From NCBI RefSeq assembly GCF_000018865.1, contig NC_010175.1, positions 1,984,001 to 2,048,000 of the forward strand: a stretch of DNA of 64,000 nucleotides. The letters are read 5' to 3'. The translations under genes were made by a program, and so were the position numbers. Shown here in pieces: positions 9,151 through 19,149 of this stretch. Each line of letters begins with the position of its first letter. The first letter of the stretch is position 1. The notes below the pieces were generated by a model that saw only the letters and a program-made list of their open reading frames with translations, ran no database searches and had not been told where the DNA came from. The stretch comes from Chloroflexus aurantiacus J-10-fl. GTDB taxonomy: Bacteria; Chloroflexota; Chloroflexia; Chloroflexales; Chloroflexaceae.

Positions 9151-10097
9151 TCATTGATCGAAATCTGATGCTAGCGGCTCTTCGTTCTGCACTGCTTGAA
9201 TGGTTTGCCGGTAACGCGCGCGATCTGCCATGGCGACGTACTCGCGATCCATACGCGATTATGGTCGCCGAGATCATGCTTCAACAAACACAAGTTGACC
9301 GGGTTATTCCAAAATATCACGCCTTTTTAGCTACTTTCCCCACCCTGAAAGCACTGGCCTCCGCTCCAACTGCTGAAGTGATCCGGTTGTGGGCCGGTCT
9401 TGGCTATAACCGGCGCGCAGTGAATCTGCAACGGGCAGCGCAGATTATTGTCGAACAATACGGTGGTAAAGTGCCAGATTCGGTGGCGGTGTTGCGTACA
9501 TTGCCCGGTATCGGCCCTTACACTGCCGGTGCGATTGCCTGTTTTGCGTTCGAGCAGGATGTCGTGTTTCTCGATACTAATATTCGCCGCGTTGTACGTC
9601 GATTATGTGTCGGTTCTGACCTGCTTCCGACACCATCCGATGCAGTGCTGCTGGTTCACGCCGAAACCTTATTGCCGGTCGGACAGGGCTGGATGTGGAA
9701 TCAGGCTATCATGGAATTGGGTGCCCTGATTTGCACAACGTCCAATCCGGCGTGCTGGCGTTGCCCTCTACGTCAGTATTGTCGGGCTTACGCCGATGCG
9801 ATTGTTGCGGATGGCGATCTGGTCAATACAATGATGTCACCAGTACCCCTGAAGCGGGTGGCTGAGTCACGGTCTGGTGAGACGTTTGTCGGTTCGCGAC
9901 GCTGGTACCGTGGGCGTATTATTGCCGTGCTCCGCGACTTGCCGGTGGGAGATGTATTGCCGTTAGCCGAATTGGGTCAACGCTTACGCCCGGATTTCAC
10001 TGCCGACCACGAGGACTGGTTACAAGGGCTGGTGACCGATCTGGCGCGTGATGGATTACTGATTATCACCGATCAGGGAGTGCGTTTGCCAGAGTGA
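9147..10097 (+). CDS. mutY: A/G-specific adenine DNA glycosylase, short form
   Basis: A 316-aa HhH-GPD glycosylase that should remove adenine mispaired with 8-oxoguanine. It shows E42 in VAEIMLQQTQV, the helix-hairpin-helix LPGIGPYTAGAI (119-130), catalytic D143 in FLDTNIRRV, and a 4Fe-4S loop C196-x6-C203-x2-C206-x5-C212. The usual NUDIX-like C-terminal domain for 8-oxoG recognition is absent; residues 240-316 instead look like a short winged helix (RWYRGRIIAVLRD), as in actinobacterial forms. The start overlaps the relA stop (ATGA). A related pyrimidine-type HhH enzyme is less likely given the QQTQV and FeS pattern. Confidence 0.82.
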   Translation: MIIDRNLMLAALRSALLEWFAGNARDLPWRRTRDPYAIMVAEIMLQQTQVDRVIPKYHAFLATFPTLKALASAPTAEVIRLWAGLGYNRRAVNLQRAAQIIVEQYGGKVPDSVAVLRTLPGIGPYTAGAIACFAFEQDVVFLDTNIRRVVRRLCVGSDLLPTPSDAVLLVHAETLLPVGQGWMWNQAIMELGALICTTSNPACWRCPLRQYCRAYADAIVADGDLVNTMMSPVPLKRVAESRSGETFVGSRRWYRGRIIAVLRDLPVGDVLPLAELGQRLRPDFTADHEDWLQGLVTDLARDGLLIITDQGVRLPE

Positions 10098-10215
10098 AAG
10101 AGGGCATAACAGGAACCATTAACTGAACAACATATACAACGAGGAGTTGCCCCATCAACGTTCCGTTTTCCATCCTTGCCCGGGCAATTTCGCCATCTGT
10201 TGAGGAGAGAATTTC

Positions 10216-12606
10216 ATGCACACCATTCCGTCATCCTTGCGTGGTACGCTGATCGGATTGTGGAGTGCTGCTGCGCTGGTCGGAGTCATTTCGAGTTTGC
10301 TGGCCCCGCCGGCAGCATTTGATCTGGCTGCCTGGCTGGCCACCATTCTGTTTGCCCTTGGACTTACCATCTTTGAGGCGTTGACGATTGTGCGCCAGCA
10401 TGACCGCCCACTGGCCGTGACTCTGGTCTTGTTGATCAGTGCCATGATCGTTTTGCCATGGCCCCTCTTTTTGCTGGCAACTGCGATAGGGGCAGTCGCC
10501 GGCACCCTGGCGCGTCAGTCCCCATGGTGGCAGGCGCTGGCGCTGGCCTCTATTCGCTGGATCGCTCTTACCGCCGGCAGCGTGGTGCTTATGCTATTTG
10601 TGCAGCAGCATCCCTTTGGTGCTGATATTGCCTCACCTTTTGCTTTGATCGGCCTGATTGGCTGCGGCTTTGTGATCTATTCGATTGAACGGGTGGCCAG
10701 TGCCAGCCTGTCTTCTCCGGTCACTGATGAGCGTTTTCTGCTGGCATTGCGGTGGCGTATCGATGACGCTGGCTGGTATGCCCTGATCTTTGCTCCGCTG
10801 GGGGGGATGCTGGCTATTCTCTGGCAACAGGAGGTGTGGGCTTTTGCGTTGGGGATGGCACCGCTGGCGATGGTTCAAATCAGCCTGCGTCGTCAGTACA
10901 GGTTAGAAGAGGCTTTGCGCGTTGCTGATACGCAATTGCAAACGGCTAATGCCCGTCTCCGCACCTTGTCGCGTCAGACCGATCATTTGCATAGCCTGAT
11001 TGTCGCACTCATGACCAGCCGTGATGTGCCGACAATGCTCAATCTGTTGGGTGAACGGTTGAGTGCTCTGATGGAAGCCGATTGCGCCTGGGTTACCCTT
11101 TACGATGACCAGGGTAACCTTCAGTTAGTCGCTTCCCACCATTTACCCGTCTCTACCGAAGGGGTCGGACCGCAACCGGTACCGCTCCCGCAAGCCTATG
11201 AAACAGCCCTGGAACAGAAGCGGGTGACACTCTTCACCAATCAGCAAGTTCAGATGCTGGCGCCGGTGGCTGCCTTGACCGAACGTTCAACATGGCAGGC
11301 AGTGATTATGCTTCCGCTGCTCGGCGAGCAAGCCCCACTTGGTGCCGTTTGTCTGGCATTTGAGACGGTACGGGGGCTGAAAGAGGACGAACAACGTCTA
11401 CTGGCAGCGTTTGCCCGTCACGCTACTGCTGTAATCCAGAATGCCCGCCTCTTTCGTCGCTGGCAGGAATCGCAAACCGAGCTGGGGCGTTCGGCCAAAC
11501 TGGCTGCGGTGGGTACATTTGCCGCCAGTATTGCCCACGAATTCAACAACCTGCTTTCGGGAATGCTGGGGTATGCACAACTCGGCCTGGCCGACGATGA
11601 TGTCGAAATGAAGAACGAGGCTTTGAAGGTCGTGCTCGACACCTGTAAGCGTGGTCGCAGCATTACCGGCAGCCTGCTCACCTTTGCCCGCCGCCGCGAC
11701 TCGCGTCGGGAATTGTCTGATCTGCGCGAAGTTGTTGATGGAACGCTCACTCTTATGGAGATAGAACTCCGTAAGCATAATATTCGCGTTGTCCGGCAGA
11801 TCGATATGGTACCACCGACTATCTGTGATTCTGGTCAGATTTCTCAAGTCTTTTTGAATCTGCTCACCAATGCACGTGATGCGATGAAACCGCAGGGGGG
11901 GACGCTAACCGTATCACTGACCTCGGATAACGAATGGATTACCTTGCAGGTTACTGATACCGGTTGCGGCATCCCTGAAGCGGTACGTCGCCAGATTTTC
12001 CAGCCGTTTGTGACCACCAAGAATACCACCGGTAGTCAATCGGGTACCGGTCTGGGTCTGGCCGTTTCGTATGGCATCATCAAAAACCACAACGGCCACT
12101 TTGATGTCGAGAGCGAGGTCGGGAAGGGGACGACGATGACGATCCGTCTACCTATTGTGCAAGAAGAGGAAAGTGAAACGAGCAAGGCCCCGATCCCCTC
12201 GCTGCGCATGCTGGTGATTGATGATGATGAAGCTGCTGCCCGCACACTTACCGCCCTTTTGGAACAGGCGGGTCATCAGGTGACCTATTGCGCACACAGT
12301 GCAGAGGCCGTAGCCATCTATACCTCCAATCCGTTCGATATTGTTTTGACCGATGTCGTGATGCCCGAACTCGATGGGATCAGCCTCCTCAATGTGTTAC
12401 GCACCTACGATCCTACGGCGAGTATCATCTTGTTCACCGGCCAGATCGAACCCGATCAGGTTGCGGCAATGGCGGCCAGCGGTGCGTATGCCGTGTTGCG
12501 TAAACCGTTCTCTGCCGAGGAGCTGATGACGACGGTTCAGGCAGCCTATCACGACCGCGAACGGGCCAAACGCGCATTGGCAGGCTTCGTCGAAACGGCG
12601 CGTTGA
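10216..12606 (+). CDS. membrane hybrid histidine kinase (GAF-HisKA-HATPase-REC)
   Basis: A 796-aa sensor. Residues 10-220 hold about six membrane helices; a short coiled region and a GAF domain (about 265-412) follow. The kinase core has H441 in SIAHEFNNLLSGMLGYAQ, the NtrB-like H-box, with an N-box (FLNLLTNARDAM, about 546-557), DTGCGIP and GTGLGLAVSYGI. A receiver occupies 664-785 with D713 in LTDVVMPELDG and K763 in RKPF. Phosphate may therefore relay inside the protein or to an unseen partner; no separate output gene is adjacent. The ribosome site is GAGGAGA. The signal sensed is unknown. Confidence 0.88.
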   Translation: MHTIPSSLRGTLIGLWSAAALVGVISSLLAPPAAFDLAAWLATILFALGLTIFEALTIVRQHDRPLAVTLVLLISAMIVLPWPLFLLATAIGAVAGTLARQSPWWQALALASIRWIALTAGSVVLMLFVQQHPFGADIASPFALIGLIGCGFVIYSIERVASASLSSPVTDERFLLALRWRIDDAGWYALIFAPLGGMLAILWQQEVWAFALGMAPLAMVQISLRRQYRLEEALRVADTQLQTANARLRTLSRQTDHLHSLIVALMTSRDVPTMLNLLGERLSALMEADCAWVTLYDDQGNLQLVASHHLPVSTEGVGPQPVPLPQAYETALEQKRVTLFTNQQVQMLAPVAALTERSTWQAVIMLPLLGEQAPLGAVCLAFETVRGLKEDEQRLLAAFARHATAVIQNARLFRRWQESQTELGRSAKLAAVGTFAASIAHEFNNLLSGMLGYAQLGLADDDVEMKNEALKVVLDTCKRGRSITGSLLTFARRRDSRRELSDLREVVDGTLTLMEIELRKHNIRVVRQIDMVPPTICDSGQISQVFLNLLTNARDAMKPQGGTLTVSLTSDNEWITLQVTDTGCGIPEAVRRQIFQPFVTTKNTTGSQSGTGLGLAVSYGIIKNHNGHFDVESEVGKGTTMTIRLPIVQEEESETSKAPIPSLRMLVIDDDEAAARTLTALLEQAGHQVTYCAHSAEAVAIYTSNPFDIVLTDVVMPELDGISLLNVLRTYDPTASIILFTGQIEPDQVAAMAASGAYAVLRKPFSAEELMTTVQAAYHDRERAKRALAGFVETAR

Positions 12607-12830
12607 GATAAGGTGCGTGGTTGTCTTCTTTTCACTTCTGGTGCGGCAGAAATGATGACACGCCATCACTCTGGTACCGCATTTGATCGCGGATGCGCTG
12701 AACCAACTCTCTCGCATTGCGACGACCGACCAGAAGCCCGATGGTGCCATTTCGGTACAAATATGACGCCTGAACGATGTACATCGTCGATCACAAGAGT
12801 CAGAATCACCGTGTTTCAGATCATAATGTA

Positions 12831-12859
12831 GCGAGGGGCGGCTCCAGGCCACCCCTCGC
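12831..12859. terminator. hairpin between convergent genes
   Basis: Stem GCGAGGGG (12831-12838) with CCCCTCGC (12852-12859), with extra inner GGC/GCC pairing. It lies between the kinase stop and the stop of the convergent lyase gene, so it may end transcription from both sides. There is no long U-run. No gene is seen in the rest of 12607-12887. Confidence 0.5.
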
Positions 12860-12887
12860 TTGTATCTCTGGTTCAGGTCAGAGCGCC

Positions 12888-14306
12888 TTAACCGGCTGCG
12901 GCAATGCCCTGAATCCCGCCTTCGGTCATCTTCCGTACATCGAGGAGTTCATCGACCTGTTCGGCGGTAAGGAGACCCTTTTCGACCACCACTTCTTTGA
13001 TGGTTTTGCCGGTAGCCATCGCCTCTTTCGCGACCGCTGCACCGTTCAGATATCCGATCACGGGGTTCAGCGCCGTTACCAGAATGGCATTCTTCGCCAG
13101 CCAGCCCGCCGCCTTCTCGCGATTGGCGGTGATGCCAACCACACACTTCGTCGTGAAGGCATTGATTGCGCCGATCAGCACATGCATCATCTCAAACAGG
13201 TTGTGCGCAATGATTGGCATCATCACGTTCAGTTCGAGCTGACCGGCCTGTGCCGCCAGGGCTACGGTCAGGTCACAACCCTGCACGTGGTAGCAGGCCA
13301 TGTTCAGCATTTCGGCCAATACCGGATTGACTTTACCCGGCATAATCGAGGAACCGGGTTGGACGGCAGGTAGCCGGATTTCGTCGAGACCGGTCGCCGG
13401 GCCGGAAGAGAGGAGCCGGAAGTCGTTGGCGATGCGGCCCAGCGTGATGCAGAGGGTGCGCAGGCTGGCCGAGAAATCGGCGGGATCGGCCATGCTTTGC
13501 ATCGACTCGAACAGGTTCCCCGACGAGACAAGTTCATGACCGGTGAGTTCACTGAGTTTGGCGACCATGCGGCTGTGGTATTCCGGGTGCGCGTTGAGAC
13601 CGGTGCCGGTGGCTGTGCCGCCGATGCCTAGCCGACGGAGCCGATTGGCGGCAGTGACGATGCGCTCCATGTCGTTGCGCACGGCCTTGGCGTATGCACC
13701 GAACTCCTGGCCGAGCCGCACCGGAACAGCATCTTGCAGGTGGGTGCGCCCCGATTTGACGACATCGTCGAATTCAATCGCTTTTTGTTCAAGCGCATCG
13801 GCGAGGTCATCAATAGCGGCGATCAGTTCGGGTAGACGCCACAAACAACCCAGGCGGATTGCGGTTGGAATGGTATCGTTCGTCGATTGCGCCATGTTGA
13901 CGTGGTCGTTCGGGCTGACCGGTTTCTTCGGATCGTCGAGGCTGTAGCCGAGAATCTGGTTAGCCCGGTTGGCCAGCACTTCGTTGACGTTCATGTTGTG
14001 AGACGTACCGGCGCCGGCCTGAAACGGATCGACGACAAACTGATCGGCGTGTTGGCCGGCCAGGACTTCTTCGGCGGCCTGAATAATGGCGTTGGCGATC
14101 TGCGGATCAAGCAGACCAAGGTCGCGGTTCACTTCAGCAGCGGCTCGTTTGATCATCGTCTGGGCCCAGACGAAGGCCGGGTAGGGCCGCATCCCGCTCA
14201 CCGGGAAGTTCAGCACCGCACGCTGCGTTTGGGCACCGTAGAGGGCATTAGCCGGTACCTGCATCTCGCCTAACGAGTCGCGTTCAATGCGATAACCTTC
14301 AGCCAT
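12888..14306 (-). CDS. class II fumarase/aspartase-family lyase (fumarate hydratase or aspartate ammonia-lyase)
   Basis: A 472-aa enzyme of the superfamily that adds or removes water or ammonia across fumarate. Motifs: LYGAQTQRAVLNF near residue 22, the catalytic loop GSSIMPGKVNPV at 318-329, and KSGRTHLQDAVP near 184. The C-terminal part (AGQLELNVMMP, GITANRE, TGKTIKEVV) looks more like aspartase, while SGRTHLQDA and the MPGK loop are shared with fumarase, so I do not choose. In Chloroflexus-type cells a fumarase serves the 3-hydroxypropionate bicycle and the TCA cycle. An AAAGGAG site fixes the start at the ATG of MAEGYRIE rather than at an ATG 36 bases upstream. Confidence 0.85.
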   Translation of the reverse strand: MAEGYRIERDSLGEMQVPANALYGAQTQRAVLNFPVSGMRPYPAFVWAQTMIKRAAAEVNRDLGLLDPQIANAIIQAAEEVLAGQHADQFVVDPFQAGAGTSHNMNVNEVLANRANQILGYSLDDPKKPVSPNDHVNMAQSTNDTIPTAIRLGCLWRLPELIAAIDDLADALEQKAIEFDDVVKSGRTHLQDAVPVRLGQEFGAYAKAVRNDMERIVTAANRLRRLGIGGTATGTGLNAHPEYHSRMVAKLSELTGHELVSSGNLFESMQSMADPADFSASLRTLCITLGRIANDFRLLSSGPATGLDEIRLPAVQPGSSIMPGKVNPVLAEMLNMACYHVQGCDLTVALAAQAGQLELNVMMPIIAHNLFEMMHVLIGAINAFTTKCVVGITANREKAAGWLAKNAILVTALNPVIGYLNGAAVAKEAMATGKTIKEVVVEKGLLTAEQVDELLDVRKMTEGGIQGIAAAG

Positions 14307-14594
14307 GAGTTCAGCTCCTTTCATGCAGCAGGAAGCGACCATGCATTCCTGTCTCGCATGGATTGTGTCGCGTTACAGGGCGATTGTATCATAACGCAGG
14401 CGAGATACAGTCGCACCGGTCGTGGTGCATTCCGTGCGTACTATTGCCGGTCAAATCTGGTAGTATACGATGCACATCATGGCGCAAGCGCCAGCGCGGG
14501 TGGTGGCGCTGGCTTCCAGCCTGCTCCACACCGTAGTACAGATGATGGACGAACGCAGGTGTGTCCCCCATCCCGGCAAGCGAAGTCGCTTGCG
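14307..14594. other. intergenic region with short inverted repeats
   Basis: No gene is seen. It carries two small hairpins: GCCAGCGC/GCGCTGGC around 14490-14515, and GCAAGCGA/TCGCTTGC around 14575-14595 directly after the lipase stop. The second may mark the lipase 3' end but has no U-run. Confidence 0.35.
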
Positions 14595-16298
14595 CTAACG
14601 ACCAACCTCGTTGCGCACCTGAGTCAAGGCTGTGATCATCCCTAATGCCCGATCACGGTCATCGCCAACCATTTCTTTGCACAGCTCGATCAACTGATCA
14701 ATGGCCTGATGGCGCTCGGCTGGTGGTAGAGCCATGATTGCCTCTACTGCGGCTGGCTCGCCACTGAGGACACTGCGCAGTCGGTCGTCACCGATGGGGG
14801 CCGCTCCCAACACACCACCGCGTTCACTCATCGCTGTACCGAGCCTGTCTACCGCCGCGGCCATGGTGCTGCGGGCATCAAACTGGAGTTGGGGGATGTC
14901 AGAGGTGCTCAAGACGGTGCAGGTGTAGAATAGATCGGTCGTGGGGGCAACCTCACTCTCGATGGTGGTGATCATTGGTTCAGCCGCTGCTGTCGAACCG
15001 ACCCCACCCAACACCGGCGGTTCGCCTGTACCGGTGAGCATAGCGCCAATCGTAACGTGGCCGTAGTCGGTACCGTGTAACATCAATCGATAATCACCGG
15101 CGGTTGGATTGTCGATAACGACCAGATTGAGCGCCTTGCCCGCATGCCCATAATTTCGTGCTCGTACCCGGCGACTGCGACGGGCTGCGCGTTTTTCGCC
15201 GGTACCTAACACGCCGGCTGGTGCCAGTGGTTGACCGGCTGGTACCTCAACCTCTACCTCGACCGGCGAAGCTGTCATAATGATCAGCCGTGGGGTGGGG
15301 GATGGTGTTGGGGTAGGAGCAGCGCCTAGCACGTCGGGGGCAATGCCCAGCTCTCGGAAGATTAAGGACAGGGCTTGGGGACTATCGGGTAGCGCACCGT
15401 GGCTCACCGTAATTGCAGGGAGATTGTTGGCCTGGGGCACAGTCGCCATGCGTTGGAGTACAGTGCCGTCACCCTGCGCATCGTAGTGGCGCTGAAGCGG
15501 TACACCGTCGGCGTAGCGCAGTGGATGATCGTCTGGGGGTGGCCCAACCAGAATTGTGTTCAGCGTATTAAAACCGACACCGGTAATGGTGGTCACCGGA
15601 ACACGCTGCGTCAGCGTGGTAATTGCCGTCACCTGATTCGCCATCTCTCCCCACAAATTACGGGAGACCATACTGCTCAGCGGTTTGAATTGCGGAGGGT
15701 TGCCACTTAACAGATAGTCTTCCACCGGCAGTAAATCGCGCACACCGGGCACCTGCGTGTGGATCGTCTTCACCTTGTCGAGTTCGGTCTGGATAGGGTG
15801 GATATGGCGCAAATACCACAGGTAGACGGCGAAAACGGTGCGCAGCGTCTCATCGGCGTGAGGTTCTGCACCGGCCCAGGCGGTGTAGGCTTCTGCCGAG
15901 CCGCGGTGCGGGGTGCCGAGTGTGATCAAGCGGGCTACATCATTACGTGCAGGGTATTCCGGTGACTGAATGTAGCTGCGGGCAACTAAACCACCCATAC
16001 TATGACCGATGAGGATAACCTTGCTGGCATTGGCTGCTTTCTTTGCCCTGTCGATCCATCCAATCAGGTAGCGACGTGCGCTCTCTTCAACCGGTTTGCG
16101 CCAATCGTAGAATGCCACAAAGAGATCACGATTACGGCGATAACCGGCCTGAGTAAAGGTTTGCAAGAAGGTCTTCCCGTAATCAACAAATGGCGGAAAG
16201 TTCCATCCATTTAACGTCGGACCGCGCCAATCGAGCAGGACCGGCAGGTTGAACGAACCGGTGAAGCCGGGGATGAAGATCACGGGTAGACGCGACAT
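14595..16298 (-). CDS. alpha/beta-hydrolase lipase/esterase with C-terminal extension
   Basis: A 567-aa hydrolase. The N-terminal 330 residues form an alpha/beta-hydrolase of the LCAT/PGAP1-like type: an oxyanion region LPVIFIPGFTG (4-14), the nucleophile elbow GHSMGG with S100, and a late DGTVLQRMATV plus ITVSHGALPDSP that can supply Asp and His. A Pro/Thr-rich hinge follows, and then about 220 residues resembling a beta-sandwich of unknown role. No signal peptide is seen, so it is probably cytoplasmic. The start with AAGGAG six bases upstream was chosen over an ATG 24 bases earlier. Confidence 0.75.
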   Translation of the reverse strand: MSRLPVIFIPGFTGSFNLPVLLDWRGPTLNGWNFPPFVDYGKTFLQTFTQAGYRRNRDLFVAFYDWRKPVEESARRYLIGWIDRAKKAANASKVILIGHSMGGLVARSYIQSPEYPARNDVARLITLGTPHRGSAEAYTAWAGAEPHADETLRTVFAVYLWYLRHIHPIQTELDKVKTIHTQVPGVRDLLPVEDYLLSGNPPQFKPLSSMVSRNLWGEMANQVTAITTLTQRVPVTTITGVGFNTLNTILVGPPPDDHPLRYADGVPLQRHYDAQGDGTVLQRMATVPQANNLPAITVSHGALPDSPQALSLIFRELGIAPDVLGAAPTPTPSPTPRLIIMTASPVEVEVEVPAGQPLAPAGVLGTGEKRAARRSRRVRARNYGHAGKALNLVVIDNPTAGDYRLMLHGTDYGHVTIGAMLTGTGEPPVLGGVGSTAAAEPMITTIESEVAPTTDLFYTCTVLSTSDIPQLQFDARSTMAAAVDRLGTAMSERGGVLGAAPIGDDRLRSVLSGEPAAVEAIMALPPAERHQAIDQLIELCKEMVGDDRDRALGMITALTQVRNEVGR

Positions 16299-16689
16299 AC
16301 TGGCTCCTTGTCCATCTTCCATTGCGCGGAGGGGAGACGGGATTGTTGTGCGATCTGGTAGATTGCAGGTCTGCGATATGACCGATATGTTTGACGTAGT
16401 ATCACCAGTATACGCGAGAGCAATGCTCGCTGCAAGGGGGAAAGTGTATGAATAGGGCGTTTGCGAGGATGGTGTGTTGCGATGTTTGGAGTGCGGGGGC
16501 TATGCCTCCGTCCCAACCGTGATCGATGCCCGTCTTGCGTTGCATTGTTCAATCTGCGGTCAGGGTGATACCGCATCGTGTGGCCATGTCGCTGAAACTT
16601 CGATGGTTTGCAACAGGTTCATCACTTCGGATGACACTCGCTGTCGTTGTCCGTTCTACTGCGCATGCGTTACGTTTGCCAGATTCCGC

Positions 16690-16703
16690 TATAATGCCTG
16701 TTA
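16690..16703 (+). promoter_or_regulatory. TATAAT box consistent with a leaderless transcript
   Basis: TATAAT at 16690-16695 places the predicted transcription start at about 16702-16703, directly on the ATG of the next gene, which has no Shine-Dalgarno. No good -35 element is seen. The rest of 16299-16689 shows no convincing gene. Confidence 0.35.
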
Positions 16704-18841
16704 TGAAACGACATTTTCTCTGGTTCCTGATCATCACAGTACTCATCAGTTGCAGTTCAACGCCTGAGCCGGCACCTGAAACAGTTAACGAGCCATTCCG
16801 TAGCGCATGGCAGGCAGCAGGCGGTACGCGAGTTGGCCCCCCCTTAAGCGAACCACGCTGGGTTGATGATGCGCTGGTCCAGTACTTTGCTACCATCAAA
16901 ATTGTAGCCCTCGAAAATGGCGGTGCAGTCGCCGAGCTGCTACCGACGAACTGGCGCGAACAGATCCCTGCGGCGGTCGTTGAATTGGCTCCTGCGCCAC
17001 AACGTGCCTCGCTAACGGTAGCCAAATCCGCGACGATGGTTCAGCCACTACAACCCATTCCCATCACAGTACAGGTTCCTGATTACAGTGGTGTGGTTGA
17101 TGTCCAGCTCTACGATGCCAAAGCGCGTCTGAGTGCGCAAGGGCAAACTACCATCGTAGACGGCGTAGGGGAGATTGTGTTGCCGGCAGGAGGTGCGTTG
17201 GGGCCGCAGTGGGCGATAGCTCTGATCAATGGCAGGCTGGCCGGTGCTCGCAGTCAGATCGTCACTCTTGACGCCCAAACCAGATTGATCAGCGGGCAAA
17301 GTGACATCGACTCGTTATACCCACGTATTCGGCGACTGATGGCCGAGGCGCGGGTGAGCTATGAACTGAACGGTCGTCTCATCAGCGGGTATCGTTCGCC
17401 CGACAACCCGTTACTCTGGCTTCGTGATCACGTATACCAGGGACGTGGCTTTCGCTATTTCGAGCACGATGTCACCAGCCTGCTGGACGCTTTTCGTGAT
17501 GCGCAGTTACCCGATGGTAGCCTCCCTGATGTGATCGATTATCCCGACCGCTATGTGCAGGCGTTCCGCAAAGAGGTGGAGTCGGATGTCGAATTTCTCT
17601 ACATTCAGGGCGTATACGAAGCCTGGCAGATGACCGGTGATGATGAATGGTTGCGTAGCCATTTGCCGGCGTTGCGTCGGGCTGTCGACTACATCACTAC
17701 CAATCCTCTGCGCTGGAATGCCGAGCGGGGATTGGTACGCCGTCCCTATACGATTGATATGTGGGATTTTGCCTATGGCCCCACCACGATCAGCCCTGAT
17801 GGTAAACCGGCACCACGCCACTGGATCGAACCCGATACGATTTGGGGTACCTTCCACGGCGATAATACCGGGCTGGCTTATGCCCTGATGTTGCTGGCCC
17901 GCATCGAACAGCGGGTTGGCGAACAATCACGGGTCGAGCGCTATTTTCAGCTCTCTGACGAGATCATGCAGCGGCTGAACGATCTGGCCTGGAATGGGCG
18001 CTTCTTTACCCATTTTGTGCCAGAGGACCCCACCTTCGCTCCGGTTGGTGTGGATGCGTCAAATCAGATCAGTCTCTCCAATGCCTATGCGCTCAACCGG
18101 CGCGTGCTCTCGGTTGGTCAGGCTCAGGCCATTGTCGAGAGTTATTATGCCCGCCGTGACTTCAATCGTGCCTTCGCCGAGTGGTACAGTATCGATCCAC
18201 CGTTCCCGGCAGGTAGTTTCGGGATGGCGGGTGGTAAAGGCGAACAACCCGGCGAGTATGTGAATGGCGGCATTATGCCGTTAGTCGGCGGTGAGCTGGC
18301 CCGTGGCGCCTTTACCTTCGGCTTCGAGCCGTATGGTCTCGATATCCTGCGTCGCTACGCCAATTTGCTCCGGCTGACAAATGCGTCGTATTTGTGGTAC
18401 TACCCCGACGGTCGGCCCGGTATTTCCGGTCCTGATACGATTCCTACCGACGGTTGGGGGTCCAGCGCAATGCTAGGGGCCTTGTTTGAAGGTCTGGCCG
18501 GCATTGTTGATGAGGCCAGCCGCTACGATGACGCGATTATTAGCCCGCGCTGGCCGGTAGAGCCGGCTATCACCCGGGTTGAAGTGGTTGCCCGCTATCC
18601 GGCATCCGATGGTTATGTCGCCTATCGCTGGCAACGCAATGATCAGAGCATGCAGTTATATGTGACCGGGAGTGGTCGCACTGCCTATGTGCGCTTCCTC
18701 TTGCCCGAAACTGCCGGTGAAGCGATCACCATGACCGTTGCCGGTCAGCCGGTGACTCCGACTATCGAATATATCAGGAATAGTCGCTATGCCGGTGTGG
18801 CGCTTGATCGCTTGAATGTGATGGTCACTGTTTCGTGGTGA
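16703..18841 (+). CDS. secreted six-hairpin glycosidase-like lipoprotein
   Basis: A 712-aa protein with a lipoprotein signal (hydrophobic 4-15, then LISCSS), so it should be anchored on the outer face of the membrane. Residues 20-190 are an unassigned beta-rich region. Residues 200-620 resemble the six-hairpin (alpha/alpha)6 glycosidases such as glycogen-debranching amylo-1,6-glucosidases and trehalases: LWLRDHVYQGRGF, DGSLPDVIDYP, WNGRFFTHF and DASNQISLSNAYAL. A beta-sandwich ends the protein. The substrate is likely an extracellular glucan or other glycan, but this is inference. The start is the ATG before KRHFLWF; the long open frame upstream is unlikely to be translated. Confidence 0.7.
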   Translation: MKRHFLWFLIITVLISCSSTPEPAPETVNEPFRSAWQAAGGTRVGPPLSEPRWVDDALVQYFATIKIVALENGGAVAELLPTNWREQIPAAVVELAPAPQRASLTVAKSATMVQPLQPIPITVQVPDYSGVVDVQLYDAKARLSAQGQTTIVDGVGEIVLPAGGALGPQWAIALINGRLAGARSQIVTLDAQTRLISGQSDIDSLYPRIRRLMAEARVSYELNGRLISGYRSPDNPLLWLRDHVYQGRGFRYFEHDVTSLLDAFRDAQLPDGSLPDVIDYPDRYVQAFRKEVESDVEFLYIQGVYEAWQMTGDDEWLRSHLPALRRAVDYITTNPLRWNAERGLVRRPYTIDMWDFAYGPTTISPDGKPAPRHWIEPDTIWGTFHGDNTGLAYALMLLARIEQRVGEQSRVERYFQLSDEIMQRLNDLAWNGRFFTHFVPEDPTFAPVGVDASNQISLSNAYALNRRVLSVGQAQAIVESYYARRDFNRAFAEWYSIDPPFPAGSFGMAGGKGEQPGEYVNGGIMPLVGGELARGAFTFGFEPYGLDILRRYANLLRLTNASYLWYYPDGRPGISGPDTIPTDGWGSSAMLGALFEGLAGIVDEASRYDDAIISPRWPVEPAITRVEVVARYPASDGYVAYRWQRNDQSMQLYVTGSGRTAYVRFLLPETAGEAITMTVAGQPVTPTIEYIRNSRYAGVALDRLNVMVTVSW

Positions 18842-19149
18842 CTTTCTGATAGGTCGATGTGGGTGGCGTGATCCGACAATCACTCTGCCACCACACCTGA
18901 GCCTGGAAACGCAGAACCAGCGGTTCCGCTCCACACGCAGCATGATCACGTTTCGGCGAGGAGACCGTTGCCGGATACATTGCTCGTGTCGCGCCAGCCG
19001 TGCTCACGATCAGGAGCGGGTCGCAGCGGTTTACCTGCGGGTCATAGCGACGACGAGCGGGCAGAGCAGGTCTGTCTGACGTTGCCATCCGCCTGGGCAG
19101 TAGTGTGAGAGGTTCGGCTGTTTAGCGAACCTCTCATCACCCGCTCCAA
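18842..19149. other. intergenic region between convergent genes
   Basis: Apart from the hairpin at 19106-19136, listed separately, no gene or motif is seen. Confidence 0.4.
19106..19136. terminator. hairpin after the convergent beta-helix gene
   Basis: An 11-bp perfect stem, TGAGAGGTTCG (19106-19116) with CGAACCTCTCA (19126-19136), and a 9-base loop, 14 bases past the beta-helix stop. There is no U-run on either side. Confidence 0.5.

Noticed and set aside
16474-16767. 97-aa ORF with CLECGG and HCSICG, like a zinc ribbon
   Set aside because: No ribosome site, overlaps the glycosidase gene in another frame, and the rest of the translation has no domain-like pattern; the cysteine pairs look accidental.
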